Shown one piece after another: positions 29,709 through 37,895 of a DNA stretch of 39,589 nucleotides. The DNA is taken from the NCBI GenBank assembly GCA_947378965.1, contig CANCMG010000036.1, positions 1 to 39,589 on the forward strand, given 5' to 3'. A model generated the notes under the pieces. The model saw only the letters and a list, made by a program, of their open reading frames with translations, made no database searches and was not told where the DNA came from. The stretch is from Alcaligenaceae bacterium. Lineage in GTDB: Bacteria; Pseudomonadota; Gammaproteobacteria; Burkholderiales; Burkholderiaceae_B. The position numbers were made by a program, and so were the translations under genes. How positions within the stretch are numbered: position 1 is the stretch's first letter; each line of letters opens with the position of its first letter.

Positions 29709-30878
29709 TCAAACCTTCGCTAAACGTTCAATCGCCAAATCAAGGGTCGCAATCTGTTTGGCAAAACAAAAGCGGATGAGTTTGTGATTCGATGCGGGGG
29801 CTTCGGATGACTGATAAAAGGCTGAAACCGGAATAACAGTGACGCCATGGGTCTGAGTCAGCCAGATAGCAAAATCAGCTTCTGCTTGATCTGAAATGTC
29901 GCTGTAATCAGCAAGTAAAAAAAACGTACCTGGGCTTGGCAAAGCTTTGAAACGTGTTTGTTGTAGTCCTGCGGTGAGGTAGTCGCGCTTGGCCTGATAA
30001 AAGTCAGGCAAATTCAGATAAGTGCTTGAATCGCCGGTATAGGCTGCCAAGGCGTGTTGAAAAGGCGACGGTACCGTAAAAACCATAAATTGGTGAACTT
30101 TTCGTAGTTCGGTGGTCATGGATTTTGGTGCGCAACAGTAGCCAATCTTCCAACCCGTTGTATGGGTAGTTTTGCCAAACGAAGAGATCACGAAGCTTCT
30201 TGCTGCTAGCGCAGGTCGTGTTGATAGGCTGACGTGTTTAACACCATCAAAAATGATGTGTTCGTAGACTTCGTCTGATAGCAAAAGGAGGCCATGTTGT
30301 TCGACTAAGGCCTCGAGTTGATCAAGATCAGCAGCTGTTATCACAGCCCCGGTTGGATTATGTGGAAAGTTGACAATCAGTAATTTTGTTTTTTGGGTAA
30401 TGGCAGCAGTGACCAGGCTCCAGTCAACGCTATATACGGGATTGGTCGGGCTTGGGGCTCGCATTGGAACGCTAATCGGTGTGGCGCCCGCGAGTTTGAT
30501 GGCGGGAATGTAACAGTCGTAGCATGGCTCTAGAACGATGACTTCGTCGCCTGCTCCGACGCAAGCCAGCACACTTGCCATGATGGCTTGTGTGGCGCCG
30601 CTAGTAATCGTGATTTCTGTATCTGGATCATAGCGATGTTGATACAGGTCATTTATTTTTTGACTAATGATGTCGCGCAATTGAATGACGCCGGCCATTG
30701 CAGGATATTGATTGAAACCGCTCGCCATAGCTTCAGATACTAAGCCCAGCAATTTTGGATCAGTGTTGAAGTCAGGAAAGCCCTGCCCCAAGTTGATTGC
30801 GCGATACTCGAGCGCCATCTTGCTCATGGTAGTGAAGATGGTGGCGCCAATTTCGGGCAATTTCGAGTTTATATGCAT
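29709..30878 (-). CDS. Class I/II aminotransferase, probably methionine aminotransferase type
   Basis: This 389-aa fold-type I PLP enzyme resembles YbdL, a methionine-preferring aminotransferase. The N-terminus INLGQGFPDF is the subgroup signature. NFPHNPTG (residues 170-177) contacts PLP, SDEVYEHIIFD includes cofactor-binding Asp and Tyr, and SSFGKTTHTTGWKIGY holds the PLP Lys at 236. The C-terminal LIRFCFAK supplies the carboxylate-binding Arg. Kynurenine or aspartate specificity cannot be excluded. The gene is minus strand between two AT-rich spacers that carry DnaA boxes, so it splits the candidate origin. Confidence 0.87.
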   Translation of the reverse strand: MHINSKLPEIGATIFTTMSKMALEYRAINLGQGFPDFNTDPKLLGLVSEAMASGFNQYPAMAGVIQLRDIISQKINDLYQHRYDPDTEITITSGATQAIMASVLACVGAGDEVIVLEPCYDCYIPAIKLAGATPISVPMRAPSPTNPVYSVDWSLVTAAITQKTKLLIVNFPHNPTGAVITAADLDQLEALVEQHGLLLLSDEVYEHIIFDGVKHVSLSTRPALAARSFVISSFGKTTHTTGWKIGYCCAPKSMTTELRKVHQFMVFTVPSPFQHALAAYTGDSSTYLNLPDFYQAKRDYLTAGLQQTRFKALPSPGTFFLLADYSDISDQAEADFAIWLTQTHGVTVIPVSAFYQSSEAPASNHKLIRFCFAKQIATLDLAIERLAKV

Positions 30879-31127
30879 GATTGCTGGTCAGATGTCGTTG
30901 GGGAGCAGGTGAAACAGATATTTAAAGCCGTAATGAAGGTATTAGGTCTAAACGAGCGAAGGTCAAGATATCGCGGTGATAAGTCTGCTATCAACAGGAT
31001 ATCCACCAGTTGTACACACAATATTAACAAGTTACTCACAGAGTTATGAACAAGACTACGATTTAATAACGATGGAATGAACAACTTGTCCCTAGCTATA
31101 CAGAGATATTCAAAAGTTATACCGTAG

Positions 31128-31136
31128 TTATGCACA
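31128..31136 (+). promoter_or_regulatory. DnaA box (TTATGCACA) in module A
   Basis: It fits TTWTNCACA, follows GTTATACCGTAG, and lies 16 bp before parS 1. Confidence 0.6.
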
Positions 31137-31152
31137 GAGTTATGAAGTGCAC

Positions 31153-31168
31153 TGTTTCACGTGAAACA
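31153..31168. promoter_or_regulatory. parS: parS site 1
   Basis: TGTTTCACGTGAAACA is an exact match to the bacterial chromosomal parS palindrome bound by ParB. parB itself is encoded 4 kb away. Confidence 0.96.
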
Positions 31169-31308
31169 ATGAGTGATGCTTTTCATTAAATGTAGACGGA
31201 TCGCCTTGTTTTTTATTGTGATCGTTAATGCACAGCACGATTAATAGAAAATTTGATTAAATATGATGAAAAAATACTTTCCCTTATTTATACAAAGATA
31301 TTCATAAG

Positions 31309-31329
31309 TTATACACAAGGTTATACACA
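31309..31329 (+). promoter_or_regulatory. Pair of DnaA boxes (TTATACACA x2) in module B
   Basis: TTATACACA occurs at 31309-31317 and 31321-31329 in the same orientation with a 12-bp period, close to one helical turn. The second lies 15 bp before parS 2. Confidence 0.65.
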
Positions 31330-31344
31330 AAGTTGCGAGTTCAT

Positions 31345-31360
31345 TGTTTCACGTGAAACA
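31345..31360. promoter_or_regulatory. parS: parS site 2
   Basis: An exact TGTTTCACGTGAAACA, 192 bp after site 1, at the end of repeated module B. Confidence 0.96.
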
Positions 31361-31486
31361 GTGGCTCATATTTTAAGTAACTGTGATGGTGGATCGTCAT
31401 TTTGTTCTGTCAGATTATTAACTGTAGCAACGCCGCTTTAATGTGAAACAAGGCCGCTTTTAGCGGACGCGACAATAGCTAGGTTT

Positions 31487-31732
31487 TTATAACCAGCTGT
31501 TGTGTGCATAAAGTCGAAGCCCCTCGGTTACCACTCGCTGACGCGGGGTATTTGTTAGACATAGCCTCATTATCTTCGGCTGCCATTCTCCTCCCCGCAC
31601 TAAAGCAGCATAGACAATTGAAACGATGACCTGGTCGCTTTTGGGAGAATTGATAATGTTGGCAGTAAAATTTGCCCAAAAATATGATTCAGTTTTGATT
31701 TGTTGTTGTACACCGGCCTTTTGATCAATGTT
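31487..31732 (-). pseudogene. Unrecognised open frame without start codon, possible gene remnant
   Basis: On the minus strand an 82-codon frame runs from just after an in-frame TGA inside parS 3 to a TAA at 31487-31489. It contains protein-like segments such as VSIVYAALVRGGEWQPK and VVTEGLRLYAHNSWL, but has no ATG, GTG or TTG near its upstream end. I do not recognise the family. It may be a decayed gene 3' end or chance; it explains why this part is less AT-rich than its surroundings. Confidence 0.25.
31503..31511 (-). promoter_or_regulatory. DnaA box (TGTGCATAA, reverse)
   Basis: This is the reverse complement of TTATGCACA. It is isolated from the others and lies in the less AT-rich part of the spacer. 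Confidence 0.45.
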
Positions 31733-31744
31733 TCACGTGAAACA
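31729..31744. promoter_or_regulatory. parS: parS site 3
   Basis: An exact TGTTTCACGTGAAACA, 62 bp before the mnmG ATG and just upstream of its likely promoter. ParB bound here could affect mnmG-rsmG-parA-parB transcription. Confidence 0.96.
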
Positions 31745-31769
31745 ATCCGTCAACTTAAAGCGACAAGTC

Positions 31770-31775
31770 TATAAT
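31770..31775 (+). promoter_or_regulatory. Likely -10 element of the mnmG promoter
   Basis: A perfect TATAAT lies 31 bp before the mnmG ATG. The -35 position (about 31747-31752) has no good match and borders parS 3, so an activator-dependent or ParB-influenced promoter is possible. Confidence 0.45.
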
Positions 31776-31806
31776 CCATCCCCCAAGTCTATTAAATGTA
31801 CGAACG

Positions 31807-33711
31807 ATGAATCACCCTACCGTTTTTGATGTTCTCGTAGTTGGCGGCGGCCACGCTGGAACTGAGGCTGCGCTTGCTTCAGCAAGAAGTGGCGCAAAGA
31901 CGCTTTTGCTCACACATAATATCGAAACACTTGGGCAAATGTCGTGCAACCCTTCTATTGGAGGAATTGGTAAAGGCCATTTAGTTAAAGAAATTGATGC
32001 CCTTGGCGGGGCAATGGCGATCGCCACGGATGAGGCTGGGATTCAATTTCGAATATTGAATGCCTCAAAAGGCCCAGCAGTTCGCGCAACACGTGCTCAG
32101 GCTGATCGGGTGTTATATCGACAAGCCATTCGGACGCGGCTCGAAAATCAACCGAATCTTTGGTTATTTCAACAATCAGTCGACGACCTAATTCTTGAAG
32201 GCGATCGTGTGGTTGCTGCAGTAACCCAATCAGGAATCACTTTTCAAACAAAGGCCCTGGTACTTACTGCAGGGACCTTCCTGAATGGATTAATTCATAT
32301 TGGATTACAAAACTATTCTGCTGGTCGCGCTGGCGATCCATCAGCCTCCTCGTTAGGAGCCCGGTTACGAGAGTTAAAACTTCCGCAAGGCCGTCTAAAA
32401 ACAGGGACACCACCTCGCATTGACGGACGAACAATTAACTATTCGTTGACCACTGAGCAGCCAGGTGATCTAGATCCTGTTCCGGTCTTTTCATACTTAG
32501 GTAGCCAAGCACTTCACCCAAAGCAAGTGCCTTGCTGGGTCACTCATACCAATGCCCTGACACACGAAATCATCCGAGGTGGACTTGATCGCTCTCCGAT
32601 GTATAGCGGAGTCATTGAAGGGGTTGGCCCTCGATATTGCCCATCAATTGAAGATAAGGTTCATCGGTTTGCAGATAAAGACTCGCATCAGATTTTCCTC
32701 GAACCAGAGGGTCTGACAACACACGAAATCTATCCAAATGGGGTATCAACGAGCTTGCCTTTTGATATTCAATTGGCGTTGATACGCTCGATGAAGGGTC
32801 TTGAAAACGCCCACATTGTCCGCCCTGGGTACGCGATTGAATATGACTACTTTGACCCCAGAGAATTAAAAGCGACGCTTGAAACCAAGAGTATCCAAGG
32901 TCTGTTTTTTGCTGGACAAATTAACGGAACAACGGGTTATGAAGAGGCAGCGGCTCAAGGATTGATTGCTGGTATTAATGCCGCCCGTGCGGCTAAAAAC
33001 GAGAGCCCTTTTATTTTGCGCCGTGATCAAGCGTACATGGGTGTGTTGATCGATGACCTTATTACCAAAGGCGTCACAGAACCCTATCGCATGTTCACGT
33101 CACGCGCTGAATATCGCTTAAGTTTGCGAGAAGATAATGCCGATTGGCGCTTGACTGAAAAAGGTCGAGAGTTTGGTCTGGTTGATGATCAACGTTGGAA
33201 CGCCTTTACAAAAAAGAGAGAAACAGTTGAAAACGAGGTTGCTCGGTTGCGTGCGACATGGGTAAATCCTCGCATGCTAGACCCTGTAGTGGCCGCAAAC
33301 ACGCTTGGAAAAGAGATCGAACGCGAGTACTTACTATCAGATTTATTGAAGCGCCCTAACGTTTCTTACCAAAGCCTCGTCAACATGCCCTTGCAACAAG
33401 GTTTCGACTTACCTGCAGGACTATTGCCTGGGGATGAGGCTGAGCAGGTGCAAATCCAAATTAAGTATGAAGGCTATATTGCGCGTCAGCAAGAAGAAGT
33501 CGACCGACATCAGGCACAAGATACGCTCGAAATACCACCAGATCTTGACTTTGGTGTAGTCACAAGCTTGTCGATCGAAGTCCGCCAAAAACTGAATATC
33601 CACCGACCAGAAACCATTGGCCAAGCTTCCCGAATTTCTGGCATCACGCCCGCCGCCATCTCGTTACTCTTGATTCATCTCAAGCGCCATCAATATGGCA
33701 AAGCTGCGTAA
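31807..33711 (+). CDS. mnmG: tRNA uridine-5-carboxymethylaminomethyl modification enzyme MnmG
   Basis: MnmG (GidA) is the FAD- and NADH-using partner of MnmE in U34 modification of tRNAs. The 634 aa include the FAD motif [12 protein letters not shown] (GGGHAG at residues 13-18), the signature [36 protein letters not shown], a conserved Cys in YCPSIEDK, and [16 protein letters not shown]. The C-terminal helical domain that contacts MnmE and tRNA ends [10 protein letters not shown]. It directly follows the oriC/parS region and overlaps the annotated rsmG start by 17 bp. Confidence 0.98.
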   Translation: MNHPTVFDVLVVGGGHAGTEAALASARSGAKTLLLTHNIETLGQMSCNPSIGGIGKGHLVKEIDALGGAMAIATDEAGIQFRILNASKGPAVRATRAQADRVLYRQAIRTRLENQPNLWLFQQSVDDLILEGDRVVAAVTQSGITFQTKALVLTAGTFLNGLIHIGLQNYSAGRAGDPSASSLGARLRELKLPQGRLKTGTPPRIDGRTINYSLTTEQPGDLDPVPVFSYLGSQALHPKQVPCWVTHTNALTHEIIRGGLDRSPMYSGVIEGVGPRYCPSIEDKVHRFADKDSHQIFLEPEGLTTHEIYPNGVSTSLPFDIQLALIRSMKGLENAHIVRPGYAIEYDYFDPRELKATLETKSIQGLFFAGQINGTTGYEEAAAQGLIAGINAARAAKNESPFILRRDQAYMGVLIDDLITKGVTEPYRMFTSRAEYRLSLREDNADWRLTEKGREFGLVDDQRWNAFTKKRETVENEVARLRATWVNPRMLDPVVAANTLGKEIEREYLLSDLLKRPNVSYQSLVNMPLQQGFDLPAGLLPGDEAEQVQIQIKYEGYIARQQEEVDRHQAQDTLEIPPDLDFGVVTSLSIEVRQKLNIHRPETIGQASRISGITPAAISLLLIHLKRHQYGKAA

Positions 33712-34438
33712 AGTGAGCGCCACTGCAATGGTAACTCTAACAGCAGCTGCCGCCACCGCAATCGCAAACGCTAAGACAAGCGCCCCAGAACGTCTCGTGC
33801 ACGCGCTGGCTGAGCTGTGTCTAACTGCCACGCCTCAACAGCAAACGGCCTTGCTACGCTATCTCTCAGACCTCTTGCGCTGGAATCAAACTTACAACCT
33901 GACGGCAATTCGGGATCTCGATCAAGCGCTTGTGCATCATATTTTTGACAGCCTCTCGCTGGTCCCACCAATTCGCCAAGTGTTAGCGTCGTATCCAACC
34001 GAGGCATCTACAATCGTAGATGTTGGCTCGGGTGGCGGATTGCCCGGAGTCATTCTTGCGATCATGCTGCCAAACGTGCAGGTGACATGCGTGGATGCGG
34101 TCGAAAAGAAGACCATGTTCGTACGACAAATGGCTGGCGTCCTCGCCCTTCCAAATCTAGCAGCTCTGCATGCACGCATCGAAACGCTCGAACCTCTTCA
34201 AAGCACGATCGTGACCTCACGCGCCTTCGCGTCCCTAAAAGACTTTGCCCAGCTCGCTGGCCAGCATGTTCGCGAGGGTGGTTCTCTCTTGGCCATGAAA
34301 GGTCGAACTCCAAGCGAAGAAATCAACACACTTCATACCTTGACGTCTTGGTCTGCACACGCAGTCCAACCCTTGATCGTTCCCGAGCTTAAGAGCCAGC
34401 GTTGCCTGGTTTGGATGCAACGGAAAGGAACCCAATGA
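33695..34438 (+). CDS. rsmG: 16S rRNA (guanine527-N7)-methyltransferase RsmG
   Basis: RsmG (GidB) methylates G527 of 16S rRNA using SAM. The SAM-binding loop is [16 protein letters not shown] (about residues 108-123), preceded by the family pattern [15 protein letters not shown] and HHIFDSLSL. The 247 aa are longer than the usual 205-220, because the first 30 or so residues are an Ala-rich extension. Starts at GTG 33713 or ATG 33728 are alternatives, and none has a clear Shine-Dalgarno. It overlaps mnmG at its 5' end and parA by ATGA at its 3' end. Confidence 0.95.
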   Translation: MAKLRKVSATAMVTLTAAAATAIANAKTSAPERLVHALAELCLTATPQQQTALLRYLSDLLRWNQTYNLTAIRDLDQALVHHIFDSLSLVPPIRQVLASYPTEASTIVDVGSGGGLPGVILAIMLPNVQVTCVDAVEKKTMFVRQMAGVLALPNLAALHARIETLEPLQSTIVTSRAFASLKDFAQLAGQHVREGGSLLAMKGRTPSEEINTLHTLTSWSAHAVQPLIVPELKSQRCLVWMQRKGTQ

Positions 34439-35235
34439 ACACGCCCGTCACACCAACGACTGCTCGAGTATTTTGTATCGCCAATCAAAAAGGCGGGGTT
34501 GGAAAAACCACCACCGCAATTAACTTGGCGGCTGGCCTGGCAAAGCTTAAACAGCGCGTCTTACTCATCGATCTTGACCCACAAGGTAATTCAACGATGG
34601 GCAGCGGGATTGATAAAAGTACCCTCGCCCACAACCTATATCAGGTGCTGATTAGTGAGGCTACCATTCAAGACGCGGTGGTCGCGTCTAAGAGCGGTGG
34701 TTATGACGTACTTCCGTCTAACCGCGAACTGTCGGGTGCCGAGATTGATTTAGTTGGTATGGACCACAGAGAACTACAACTGAAGCAGGCCCTCTCAAAG
34801 GTCGAGTTGCAATACGACTTCGTGTTAATTGACTGCCCTCCAACGCTCTCACTGTTGACGTTAAATGGTTTAGCTGCTGCGCACGGCGTCATCATCCCAA
34901 TGCAGTGTGAATACTTTGCGCTCGAAGGATTATCTGACCTCGTCAACACGATTAAAAGAGTTCATCGCAACATTAATCCTGATCTCAGTTTGATCGGCTT
35001 ATTGCGTGTCATGTTTGATCCCCGTGTCACCTTACAGCAGCAAGTCTCGGCTCAACTCGAAGCACATTTCGGCGACAAGGTATTCAAGACCGTCGTGCCC
35101 CGTAACGTACGACTTGCAGAGGCACCTAGTCATGGCATGCCTGGGGTCGTCTATGACCCAACGTCGCGCGGAGCACAAGCCTACATTGCATTCGGCGCTG
35201 AAGTGATTGAGCGTGTTCGTAGCGTTCAAAAATAA
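34435..35235 (+). CDS. parA: Chromosome-partitioning ATPase ParA
   Basis: ParA is the Walker-type ATPase that moves ParB-parS complexes to segregate origins. The start at ATG 34435 gives 266 aa, with AAAGGA 5 bp upstream and a 4-bp ATGA overlap with rsmG. An upstream in-frame ATG-like start at 34402 would lie inside rsmG without a ribosome site. The deviant Walker A KGGVGKTT is at residues 19-26, followed by LLIDLDPQGNST (Walker A') and VLIDCPPTLSLLT (Walker B). Its neighbour parB and the parS sites upstream complete the system. Confidence 0.96.
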   Translation: MNTPVTPTTARVFCIANQKGGVGKTTTAINLAAGLAKLKQRVLLIDLDPQGNSTMGSGIDKSTLAHNLYQVLISEATIQDAVVASKSGGYDVLPSNRELSGAEIDLVGMDHRELQLKQALSKVELQYDFVLIDCPPTLSLLTLNGLAAAHGVIIPMQCEYFALEGLSDLVNTIKRVHRNINPDLSLIGLLRVMFDPRVTLQQQVSAQLEAHFGDKVFKTVVPRNVRLAEAPSHGMPGVVYDPTSRGAQAYIAFGAEVIERVRSVQK

Positions 35236-35285
35236 AACAAATACAGGTGCACGCTACGCGCGCACAAGACTGATAAGGAAACACC

Positions 35286-36194
35286 ATGGTAACGAAGAAA
35301 CCTAAAGGCTTAGGTCGCGGCCTCGACGCATTACTTGGAGCCGACACACACACGCTAGATCAAGTCGGGCAGCCTACAACGCTTGCAAACGCACCAAGCA
35401 CCTTGCGAATAGCCCAGTTGCAAGCGGGCAAATATCAGCCGCGAACACGTATGGACGAGGGCGCACTGGCCGAGCTTGCAGACTCAATCCGCGCCCAAGG
35501 AATCATGCAGCCGATCTTGGTTCGGCCGCTTGATGCCCTCAAAGGCCAATACGAAATCATCGCAGGCGAACGGCGCTTTCGCGCCGCACAATTAGCAGGT
35601 CTTACAGAAGTGCCTGTGCTTGTTAAAGATGTTGCAGACGAACACGCTGCAGCGATGGCGCTGATTGAAAATATTCAACGTGAAGACTTAAACCCTCTAG
35701 AAGAGGCTCAAGGTGTTAAACGACTCATTGAAGAGTTTGGCTTGACTCATGAACTTGCCGCAACAGCCATTGGGCGCTCGCGCTCAGCGACCAGTAACCT
35801 GTTGAGGTTGCTCAACCTTGCGGCGCCGGTACAAACGATGTTGTTGGCCGGCGATATCGACATGGGTCATGCTCGCGCACTGCTTGCCGTCGACGCGGCA
35901 ATACAAATCCAACTCGCGAATCAAATCATCGCAAAACGCTTGTCTGTGCGCGACGCTGAGGCCTTGGTCACACGCTCAATTAAAGAACCCGTTGCGAAAG
36001 CAACTGGCAAGCAAAACAGCCAGTCACGCGATGTCACGCGCCTTGAAGACACGCTCTCTGACCAACTCGGCACAAAAGTATCACTTAAGCTTGCCAGCAA
36101 GGGTCGAGGGCAATTGATCATTGATTTTCATGGCTGGGAGCATTGCTCTTCGCTGATCGAAAAACTTAACCTCAAAGAAGACATAGACGCTTGA
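35286..36194 (+). CDS. parB: Chromosome-partitioning protein ParB
   Basis: ParB binds parS, spreads as a CTP-dependent clamp, and works with ParA. The 302 aa begin KKPKGLGRGLDALLG, the ParA-stimulating tail. The N-terminal domain has GERRFRAAQLAGL (near residue 95) and ALIENIQREDLNPLEEA, the nucleotide-binding boxes. The HTH reads LTHELAATAIGRSRSATSNLLRLL (about residues 155-178), and the C-terminal dimer domain ends in IEKLNLKEDI. It follows parA by 50 bp with AAGGAAA before the ATG. Confidence 0.97.
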   Translation: MVTKKPKGLGRGLDALLGADTHTLDQVGQPTTLANAPSTLRIAQLQAGKYQPRTRMDEGALAELADSIRAQGIMQPILVRPLDALKGQYEIIAGERRFRAAQLAGLTEVPVLVKDVADEHAAAMALIENIQREDLNPLEEAQGVKRLIEEFGLTHELAATAIGRSRSATSNLLRLLNLAAPVQTMLLAGDIDMGHARALLAVDAAIQIQLANQIIAKRLSVRDAEALVTRSIKEPVAKATGKQNSQSRDVTRLEDTLSDQLGTKVSLKLASKGRGQLIIDFHGWEHCSSLIEKLNLKEDIDA

Positions 36195-36275
36195 TACGCG
36201 TGCTGCGCACGTGCCTAAGATGCGCGTAGACAAGTACGATGCCCCCTCGACCACACTCGCCAAACGTGAGCCAAC

Positions 36276-37871
36276 ATGACACAAGCCCAATATAAACTCG
36301 TCGCTCCAGTAACCTTAAAAAGTTGGTTACATGATAAAAAAGAAATTGCTTTACTCGATGTGCGTGAGCATGGCCAGTACGGCGAAGAGCATCTTTTTTA
36401 TGTCGTATCTGCGCCCTATAGCAGGTTAGAGTTAGAGGTTCAACGACTGGTGCCACGAAAAACGGTACGACTCGTTTTGGTTGGCGATGACGCGAACGAA
36501 CTCACGGTACGCGCCGCGCATAGGCTTGCTCAGCTTGGGTATACCGACATCTATCTGTTAGATGGTGGCATCGCAAATTGGAAAAGCGCGGGCTATCAAG
36601 TGTTTGCCGGAGTCAACTTACCCAGCAAGGCGTTTGGTGAGCTAGCAGAACATGCCTTTCACACGCCACGCATTACAGCGCAAGAACTTAACGCCAAAAT
36701 TGCTGCACATGAAGATATCGTTATTCTTGACGGCAGACCGTATTCAGAATATCGAAAAATGAGCATCCCCACCGCGACGTGCTGCCCGAATGGTGAGTTG
36801 CCCCTGCGCATCGAAGAGTTAGTGTCTCGTCCTGAAACCACGATTGTGATCAATTGCGCGGGGCGCACGCGCAGCATCATTGGTGCCCAAACCTTGATCA
36901 ACCTCGGGGTAAAAAATAAAATTCTGGCACTTGAAAATGGCACCCAAGGTTGGTACCTCGCCGACTTGAAGCTTGATCACGGTGCTACAAGAAAATACCC
37001 AGAAGCCATTGATGTCAAAAAGCTAAGTGCACAACAACACCGGGCTAAAGCACTTGCCGAAAAAAATGATGTCACGTTTGTTGATGGTGCAACAGTTGCG
37101 CGTTGGTTAAGTGACACGACACGCACCACGTTTCTGTGTGATGTGCGCTCGCCCGAAGAGTTTTCTCTAAGAACAATCCCCGGGGCTCAACATACGCCTG
37201 GTGGGCAACTGGTTCAAGCAACCGACCAATTCGTCGGAGTCCGCGGTGCGCGCTTGGTGGTGTTTGATGACGAGAATGTGCGTGCGCCAGCGATGGCATC
37301 CTGGCTTGCCATGCTGGGCTGGGAGGTTGCGGTGTTGACCAATGCGTTTACCCACCAGTGGGATGCAACCCCAACACCATCTCTTGCGCAACAACACAAC
37401 GCCAACATTTGTACAACAATTTCAGCTGCGCAACTTAAACAAATCCAAACCAGTGCGACCCGCAGTATCGACGTACGTTCAAGTACAAAATATCGGCAGG
37501 CACATCTTAAAGATTTTGTGTGGTCGATCCGCTCACATCTCAAGCAATTGCCGTCACTCAAGGATGCGGTTGTTGTGTTGGTGGCAGATGATCTGGCTGT
37601 GGCGCAGCTCGCCGCACAAGAGTTGTCAGAAGCGGGCGCCTCGCAAATACACATGACAATGGATACCGTTGAGCAATGGCGAGCGGCGGGCCTTGAGGTG
37701 ATCGCTACGCCAAACTCACCAACAGACCAAGAGAGCATTGATTATTTATTTTTTGTGCACGATCGCCATGAGGGCAATCGCGCAGCGGCAATGCGTTACC
37801 TTGAGTGGGAAATCAACCTGCTCAATCAAATTGACGAGCAAGAGCGGCAAAGTTATCGCTTGCCCCACTAA
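36276..37871 (+). CDS. Four-domain rhodanese-related protein
   Basis: This 531-aa cytoplasmic protein consists of four tandem rhodanese-like domains (about residues 8-115, 130-235, 265-370 and 395-495) plus a C-terminal helical tail. Each has a recognisable LDVR/LDGR/CDVRS/IDVRS start. Only domain 2 keeps a catalytic Cys (INCAGRTRS, Cys194). In domains 1, 3 and 4 that loop is LVGDDANE, FDDENVRA and VADDLAVA. Rhodaneses transfer sulfur from thiosulfate or persulfides; the inactive copies are probably structural or regulatory. It follows parB by 81 bp and may be cotranscribed with it. The substrate is unknown. Confidence 0.86.
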   Translation: MTQAQYKLVAPVTLKSWLHDKKEIALLDVREHGQYGEEHLFYVVSAPYSRLELEVQRLVPRKTVRLVLVGDDANELTVRAAHRLAQLGYTDIYLLDGGIANWKSAGYQVFAGVNLPSKAFGELAEHAFHTPRITAQELNAKIAAHEDIVILDGRPYSEYRKMSIPTATCCPNGELPLRIEELVSRPETTIVINCAGRTRSIIGAQTLINLGVKNKILALENGTQGWYLADLKLDHGATRKYPEAIDVKKLSAQQHRAKALAEKNDVTFVDGATVARWLSDTTRTTFLCDVRSPEEFSLRTIPGAQHTPGGQLVQATDQFVGVRGARLVVFDDENVRAPAMASWLAMLGWEVAVLTNAFTHQWDATPTPSLAQQHNANICTTISAAQLKQIQTSATRSIDVRSSTKYRQAHLKDFVWSIRSHLKQLPSLKDAVVVLVADDLAVAQLAAQELSEAGASQIHMTMDTVEQWRAAGLEVIATPNSPTDQESIDYLFFVHDRHEGNRAAAMRYLEWEINLLNQIDEQERQSYRLPH

Positions 37872-37895
37872 CTTTTAAAAAACCACGAGGTGTTT

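Larger units (their letters stand above)
31096..31171 (+). repeat. DnaA-box/parS module, copy A
   Basis: This 76-bp unit runs from TATACAGAGATATTC through TTATGCACA to the parS site. It has the same length and order as copy B at 31288-31363, and about three quarters of bases agree by eye. The parS starts at the same offset (base 58) in both copies. Confidence 0.8.
31288..31363 (+). repeat. DnaA-box/parS module, copy B
   Basis: The second copy begins TATACAAAGATATTC after the first base, has two TTATACACA boxes where copy A has one TTATGCACA, and ends with a parS. Similarity continues about 15 bp upstream of both copies (ACTTGTCCCT and ACTTTCCCTT). Confidence 0.8.
30879..31806. other. AT-rich non-coding region with DnaA boxes and parS, candidate oriC/centromere
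   Basis: This 928-bp gap between the aminotransferase and mnmG holds no gene I can support. It contains four TTWTNCACA sites (31128, 31309, 31321 and, in reverse, 31503), three perfect parS sites, and a duplicated 76-bp module joining the two kinds of site. A 20-bp element with two mismatches recurs at 31031-31050 and 31127-31146, sharing CACAGAGTTATGAA. The region upstream of mnmG (gidA) is a frequent oriC position in proteobacteria. The last 250 bp are less AT-rich and may include a decayed reading frame. Confidence 0.7.

Noticed and set aside
30869-31135. An 88-codon minus-strand frame starting in the oriC spacer
   Set aside because: It overlaps the aminotransferase start and reads through repeated DnaA-box sequence; composition follows the AT-rich DNA, not a protein.
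31253-31441. A 62-codon plus-strand frame across parS 2
   Set aside because: It is read through module B and the parS palindrome, has low-complexity sequence, no ribosome site and no recognisable family.
31454-31466. CCGC-TTTTA-GCGG hairpin before mnmG
   Set aside because: A 4-bp stem without a T-run is too weak, although GC-rich for its surroundings.
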